Made by a program: the position numbers and the translations under genes
Notes under the pieces: generated by a model
What the model was told of the DNA's origin: nothing
The model's database searches: none
What the model saw: only the letters and a program-made list of their open reading frames with translations
Source: Artemisia argyi
Taxonomy: Eukaryota > Streptophyta > Magnoliopsida > Asterales > Asteraceae
DNA length: 64,000 nucleotides
NCBI GenBank assembly: GCA_030686995.1
Contig: CM060708.1
Span: 105,563,350 to 105,627,349 of the forward strand
Direction of reading: 5' to 3'
In this document: one piece after another, positions 58,231 to 64,000 of the stretch
Position numbering within the stretch: position 1 is the stretch's first letter
Layout: each line of letters starts with the position of its first letter

Positions 58231-58309
<79 letters not shown>
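57739..58309. mobile_element. MITE-like element between (TA)n tracts (micron-like)
   Basis: (TA)n at 57739-57792 and 58234-58309 flank a 441-bp core. (GA)n is at 57794-57814. Subterminal inverted repeats are 57829-57859 and 58195-58220, sharing GATCAA.CTTAAAGT.GTAAAA then ATAAGATC. Inside is a direct repeat containing GATACACTTT.ATTCGACATG (about 57980 and 58018). It has no coding potential. It resembles MITEs described as targeting TA microsatellites; the name is by analogy. Confidence 0.55.
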
Positions 58310-58312
<3 letters not shown>

Positions 58313-59006
58313 TACTTTATAATACATTTGGGACATTCTATTAATGGAAGGGCTTAAAATTCAGATTCAACACTTACTTTTAATGGAAATAATTGTACTA
58401 ATTTTGCTATTAAATGAATACATACACATAAAATATAAGTTACATTTACATTTAAAAAATTAAATGTCTTCATTTAACATGAAAGTTGTAACAGCCCATA
58501 TTCAGCCCATTAAATTGTAACTTGTAACAGCCCATTTCAACCATTATCAACAACATCGCAATAACAACCCTTCAGCCGGCTCAAATCATATATAAACCAA
58601 CCTAAACCTAAAAACAATCTAAAAAACACAAACTACACTCTCTTCATCTCTCTCTACAACAAACACACACAAACCCTTCATTGCTGCCACTGAAATTGCC
58701 GCCATCATAATCAACCTCTCTATGAGTGGTTATAATGTGCTTGGTGGTTTTGGTAGGTGAAGAGCCCATTTCAATTTCTAAACTTCAGTAACAGCCATCC
58801 AGCACTCCAACATTTAAACCACATACAAAACCAAAAAACATACGCCACACAAAATACACATACCAAGCCCTTATAAACTACCACCCACTGACAACCACCA
58901 TCACCGCCGCCGTCTACCAAATAGTCACCATCATTTGATGGTTCAGGTTGTTTTAGTAGGCTAGGTGGCTTCGGTTGATGTTTTGGCTGTTAGCTTAGGT
59001 GTTTTT
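58310..59006. other. Unassigned sequence
   Basis: I see no gene or clear repeat. Two TGTAACAGCCCA motifs (58488, 58522) and a TATATAAACC box (about 58589) followed by a CT-rich, ACACA-rich leader suggest a decayed promoter or an LTR fragment. It ends where Gyp-R begins. Confidence 0.4.
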
Positions 59007-62000
59007 TGTAACAACCCGCATTTTCATGACATTTCTCCTATTCACTATTCATTATTTACTATTCACCGGTCACTATTCATCATTTTACTATTCATCATTT
59101 TCGGAGTTAGTTTGTGATTCCGAGAAGCGTTCATAAATTTTACAATTCATGTGACACTATTCATTCCCGGAGGGAATCACTATTCATGATCATCATTCAC
59201 CATTACGTAAACTGAGTTTACGGGTCTTCAAATTCGCATAACCAATGTGGTTTAGCTGCAAATTCATGCATCATTCATTAATGACACTTCATATAAACTA
59301 AAATAGTCTACACATCATCATCATCACATTAGTTACTACACGGATATGCATTATTTCTATATATGTATGCTTAAATTGTAATTAACGTTACCACTCGGTT
59401 TTTACTACGAACGTATACCCAATACTCCCGACTACGAACCTAACATATTTTCGTACTCATTATAATAATATAAAAATTATATTATTAATTTACCTGGTGT
59501 TTTCGAATCAATTACTATATTTTACGGTCGGAGCTTATTACTCCGTCGGTTCGCGATATTTCAACCCGATAATTATTTTAACACCCGATTATCGTCAGGA
59601 ATAATATTTTACAACTTTTACAACTTCGTCATATTTTATTTCATCGCGTCACGATTTATTTTTAGTTAACTCGGTACCCGATAACACCCGATGTACAAAA
59701 TATCTAAATAATACATACACATCTAGACAAGTTTATTAATTAGCCCACAAATCCTTCCACCTTTTCCCCATTTTGCCGCCCCTTGCCCCCCCCTCCTAGT
59801 CAAAACTTCATAATTTCATTTGACTAACTATTATACATAAGACTTAGATATTTTTCTTACCTCATTTGTACAAGAGTTCATATAATAAAATAGAAAACAT
59901 TTTCTCTCTTTCTCTCTTCATGTGGATCGGCCAAGGAAGAAACACCAAGAGGAACCCATCATTTTTCAATAATCAAGTGTTTATCAAGTCTTAATCATGA
60001 TCTAGTTGGGGTTTTGTACTAAAATCCCTAGGTTACTTATATATAATCTTCTCCAAAAACTCATCAAACCATCAAGTAAGTACCTAAATAAATTTCTCTA
60101 TTTTTTATACTTCCATTTGATATATTTTCAAGATATATTGGTAAAACATGCAAATATACTATGATCCATACCACTTATTGTTTATTTTTGTTTATAAACA
60201 CTAGATCTATAAATTTCACTAATAATCTCATGAGATCCACCAAGATTGGTGATGTTTAGGACCCCATGACACCCTAAGAAGGTGTATGATAGGATTGGGT
60301 ACTTGTGAAGTTGATTTGAGATAGCTTGGTTAAGTTTTGAACAAGCCTCGAACTAGAAAAATTGATTTTTTTACAAACTATATAAAGGTTCTGTCCAAAA
60401 AAATGAAACGTGGGAAAATCAGTGGGTTTTGGGTAACTTTGAACCAAAGATTTAGAAAATACATTCCGAGATGAAACTATGGCCGAAAACGGGGATAAAA
60501 ATGAGTTAATCACGAAGGAGATATGATTTTCCGAAATTTAACGACGAAAAATATTTTCAAACATAGTTGCTGTCCATCTTTGCCAAACGTGGAAACTTCA
60601 GGGGTTTCTGGGTAATATTGGGTTAAATATTCAGAAAATACTCTCAAATACGAAACCGTGGCCGCTTGAATCACTAAAATCCGAGTTACGACGAAAAAGA
60701 TATGCTATTTTCAAGATTAATGACGAAAACTATATTTTCTAAAAATATTGAATCTGTCCCGATTTTTCTAGCTAGGAAAACTGAGATTTGGTGATATCTA
60801 GACTAGCCGAGACCTTGATAAACCTAAAGTATACTTGATTACCTTCGCGGGGATATAAAGAACATAGAAAACGGGCTTATAACGAAAAAGATACAAGTAT
60901 TTGAAATCCGACGATATATATATATTTCCATCAGCTTTTCTGTTACAATTTTTGCCGCAAAACTGTCTTCGCAAAGTGCGATCTTCACGGCTGTTTTTCT
61001 TTATGATCGGATCAGCTTGAGACTGAGCCGTAGTTTTATGAAATCAAGATCGTCCAACAAGCTTTTCAAATCAATTGGCCGTTCGTCGAATAGACTTATA
61101 ACGAATATACTACGATCTCATCTATATACCCGATAAACTATATATATTTTTGACAGCTTTTACTATAATAGAATTTTCTAAGTGTTGAACATAATACTTT
61201 CAAGTAACAACAATGAGAGTCGATTTTTCTCATCGATCAAGACCCGTATAGCCAAAAGTTAAATAACACGACTTCAAGATATTGTTACAAGGGTTTCAAA
61301 AACGATGAGTTTCATCACTAACCCTTAACGTACAACATTTCACGACTTGTATTGCGAGGCCATTGTGGGCATATTTTCAAGTAATGAAAACGTTATTTTT
61401 CGCGACGAAAACCTTATATTTGCCGATGGAACGCCAAACAAGGATCGTGGAGTACCGTTTCAACATATTTACATGAAAAGTGGTTATTAACTTAATGAGA
61501 CGTCAAAAATGTATTTTTCGACGATAAACATTATTTTCAAATTTCACGAGTGGTATCGATAACATACGTATTTGCATGTGTAGCATCATTTCATTTCTTA
61601 CATTAGATCATATCATTCATATTAGGTTGTGGTTAGAGATCGTGCCTCATTTCAGTATATCTACTTTTGTCATCGTAGCTATCGCACCAGGTGAGTCATA
61701 GCCCCACTTTTACTTGTTTAATGACTTTATAAACTCTTTGGGGGAGATACATGCTTCAATACTTTTCCTATGTCTTTATACGATTTGAATTACTTATGGG
61801 GAAGAATACACTGCTTGAATTATTTTTGTACAATGCCAAAGTATTACAAATTCCATACATTACTTAAGTTTCCTTATTACTACCAAGTTAAGTCCCCTTT
61901 ATTATCATGGACCGTTAATTTTAGTACTAAGCGAGAGTGAGTTAATAGATCTATTGAGGGTGACGCCTCCATTCGCGTTTGGGTTGCTCCAACGGGACGA

Positions 62001-62702
62001 ATGCATTTCATGTCTTATCAAAATGAGTGCCTGGTAAACACTCTGTTGGGGCCATTACTATGTCTAGCTTCGGGGTCATGAGCTTAAGAGAGAATGTAGC
62101 CTTTTTGTCATTTTTGTCGGTTTACTTTATACTTGTGGCTATTGTACATACAAAATTACTTATAAATTCCCGATACTTTTCATCATTATCACTACTGAAT
62201 TACGATGCTTTTGCATCAATCTTATTTCTTTTGTTTATACAAACCAAACTTAATACTTTTGGCAGTGGGTTGTAAACACACAGGTTACAAGTCTCTTATG
62301 GCAGGACTTGTAACTGAGTGGATTTACGATGTCTTTGCTGGGAAATCTTTATTTAAAGGAAATGTATTTCATTTTACATTAAACTCTATGAACTCACCAA
62401 CCTCGTGTTAATATTTTAGCATGTATTTTTAGGTATTAAGCAATGGCACGCTACAGGAGGTTTTGGCAGGGCATGGCATGGTCATAGAAGACTCTGATAT
62501 TCATATGGGGACCGTTTTTAACTATTTTAAGGGCCTACTTCCGCACTACTTTTAACAATGTAAATTCAACATTTTTTTATTTAACTAATTTATTCTAAAT
62601 GATTCAAGTGAAAACCATTTTTGAACTTGTGCTGTAATACCAATTGAGTTACACCCCAGCTACACGTATGCTTCTGCCGGACCCGATTTTGGGGGTGTGA
62701 CA
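59007..62702 (+). repeat. Gyp-R 5' LTR (3696 bp)
   Basis: TGTAACAACCCGC...GGGGGTGTGACA. ACTATTCAT-type repeats at 59040-59180 lie at the promoter-distal start. 62284-62314 holds a perfect 10-bp hairpin. There is no credible ORF. Confidence 0.8.
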
Positions 62703-62705
62703 GAT

Positions 62706-62717
62706 TGGTATCAGAGC
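62706..62717 (+). other. Gyp-R primer binding site (initiator tRNA-Met)
   Basis: TGGTATCAGAGC, a perfect match, three bases after the LTR. Confidence 0.9.
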
Positions 62718-64000
62718 TTTGGCTATAGCGAACTAAGTGTTTTTAAAACCTAGACTATAGCTACTTTCAAGAAAACTTAACCCTATGACCGTCACGTGCC
62801 TGCCTGCCAAGCTAAAGCCTCATTTGTGGATAGTTGCTGACTTAGGTGATGAGATTTGTGTCTCATTATCTGATATACTATATTCATTTATTATAGTTGA
62901 TTACTATAATTGTCTTTCATATAAGCATGCTCATGTATCGTATATGTCACCGCATTATGTTTTCCTTCCATAGTTTCATCAGTTGACCTCGAGTTTGGTC
63001 GCTTGCTTTTGTCTTTCAGGACGTCTTGGTATTTGTGAAAGACATAGTATTAGTATAACTGAGCTGAGTATTTCAAAATTCATGAAACCTCAGTGGAATA
63101 TAGACTGATCATCTATATTCAACCCGGGATAGTGAGATATAGGCTGACCACCTATGTCTGACTCAGAAATGAATTTTGCAACACTGAGAATGGTTATAAT
63201 AAAATTTTGTCTGGAATAAATTCTTTACTCAATTTCCAAATGTTTCATTCATGTGTGTGTATACCCTCGTTGTCAGAACATTCATACTTTTCATCACTTT
63301 GTGAACCACCGATTGGAAGCACGTCAACTTGTCATTTCATCTCATGAACATTTACGTCTATGCACGATACACTTACATCACAGTATTTTCTTTTATCACA
63401 ATCTCATGTTGTCGCAGTTGTCACAGTCTCTTCCCTTCTCACCATCACTATCATTTCCTTTCCCCACCCCCATATATACAAAGAATTAGGTGACACCTTA
63501 TAGATTCCTATGTCACTCATCACTCACTACTCCCTATATTGATAAGTGGATATTATCAATGACCTCCCTAGGAAAGACTTTCCATACCATCTATGAGGAG
63601 GATCCCTCGGTACATTAAGATCATTCAAAACTCAACAGAAATCTCAAGATATCATAAAACCATTCGAACCACTAACACTGGCCTGATCACCAAAAAATTC
63701 CAACATCTGGAAAGTATTGGCTTGACTGGATTATAAAATTCGTTAGATACGAGTGCTCACTAAGCAACACTATAGAGATAAATCCATCCTCTTAACCAAG
63801 ACCATAAATTGAACATGTCCTCACCAATAGACTTTATTCGAACCTGTTAGACACCTATGCATTTGTGCAGACATACATACCTAGCTATTTTATCCTCTTA
63901 ATACTTTCACTTTTAAATGTATTTTTCTCCAAACTACAGTTATACAAAACATATATCTTGTAAGAGATACTTTTTTGAGGCACGTATTTTGATAAGCAGA
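62718..64000 (+). other. Gyp-R leader, no gag in the first 1.3 kb
   Basis: Two hairpins (63096-63120, 63135-63160) correspond to pairs in Gyp-1 and Gyp-2. No capsid motif or long ORF is visible. In Gyp-L, gag begins only about 190 bp after the PBS. Confidence 0.6.

Larger units (their letters stand above)
59007..64000 (+). mobile_element. Gyp-R: Tekay-like gypsy element, 5' part
   Basis: 5' LTR 59007-62702, PBS and 1.3 kb of leader, then the window edge. It shares LTR-start ACTATTCAT repeats with the other gypsy elements and leader hairpins with Gyp-1 and Gyp-2. Gag and pol, if any, lie to the right. Confidence 0.8.

Noticed and set aside
58129..58344. ORF with a repeating Tyr-Ile tail
   Set aside because: The tail is a translated (TA)n microsatellite; there is no coding evidence.

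Overview
This is a gene-poor, AT-rich stretch of a dicot plant nuclear genome, made almost entirely of nested LTR retrotransposons. The lineages present are Ty1/copia SIRE/Maximus-like, Ty3/gypsy Athila-like and Ty3/gypsy Tekay-like. Their style suggests a large, repeat-rich genome, possibly Asteraceae, but that is an impression and not proven here. I see no intact host gene. Host-like traces are one caleosin exon-like fragment (29.4-29.57 kb) and a 5S rRNA-like segment inside an LTR (40.24-40.30 kb).

Layout. 1-4946: minus-strand gypsy element 'Gyp-L' (decayed gag, PBS, 3.05-kb LTR). It sits in the 3' LTR of 'Cop-1', a minus-strand SIRE-like copia element spanning 4947-28879. Cop-1 is also broken by 'Ath-1' (Athila remnant, 5721-~11757) and by 'Ath-2' (complete but internally deleted Athila derivative, 17029-24740, TSD ATATA). 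Cop-1 retains gag, protease, integrase, RT and RNase H, all with breaks, plus two extra ORFs (X and Y) between pol and the 3' LTR. 28880-29182 is a LINE ORF1-like RRM fragment that Cop-1 landed in. 29398-29571 is the caleosin fragment and 29617-29670 an hAT-like terminus. 29678-31359 is a solo copia LTR with a perfect TSD (TACCT). 31365-34457 is AT-rich DNA with a ~480-bp direct repeat pair.

34458-56755: 'Cop-2', a plus-strand SIRE-like copia lacking its 5' half. Its RT is interrupted by gypsy 'Gyp-1' (35109-52420, TSD AGTAT). The 5' LTR of Gyp-1 is in turn interrupted by gypsy 'Gyp-2' (35665-43356, TSD CATTT). 56756-57738 is a third Athila fragment, 'Ath-3', into which Cop-2 probably inserted. 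57739-58309 is a MITE-like element between two long (TA)n tracts. 59007-64000 is the 5' LTR and leader of a plus-strand gypsy element, 'Gyp-R', that runs out of the window.

The most interesting signals are regulatory or structural. (1) All Athila LTRs carry in U5 a segment complementary to the 5' half of tRNA-Asp, the same tRNA whose 3' end the PBS matches. (2) Several LTR families carry their own GC-rich inverted-repeat module just upstream of the TATA box, with extra copies inside the element. (3) The Cop-1 extra ORF X has a TATA-like site, a leader and a well-formed GT...AG intron, suggesting its own spliced transcript. (4) Antisense 5S rRNA sequence with recognisable internal promoter boxes replaces about 90 bp of one gypsy LTR. 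(5) Three gypsy copies share leader hairpins and a palindromic repeat array that varies in copy number. Nothing here could be searched or aligned by computer; lineage names rest on recognised motifs, and boundaries on LTR ends, TSDs and direct reading.
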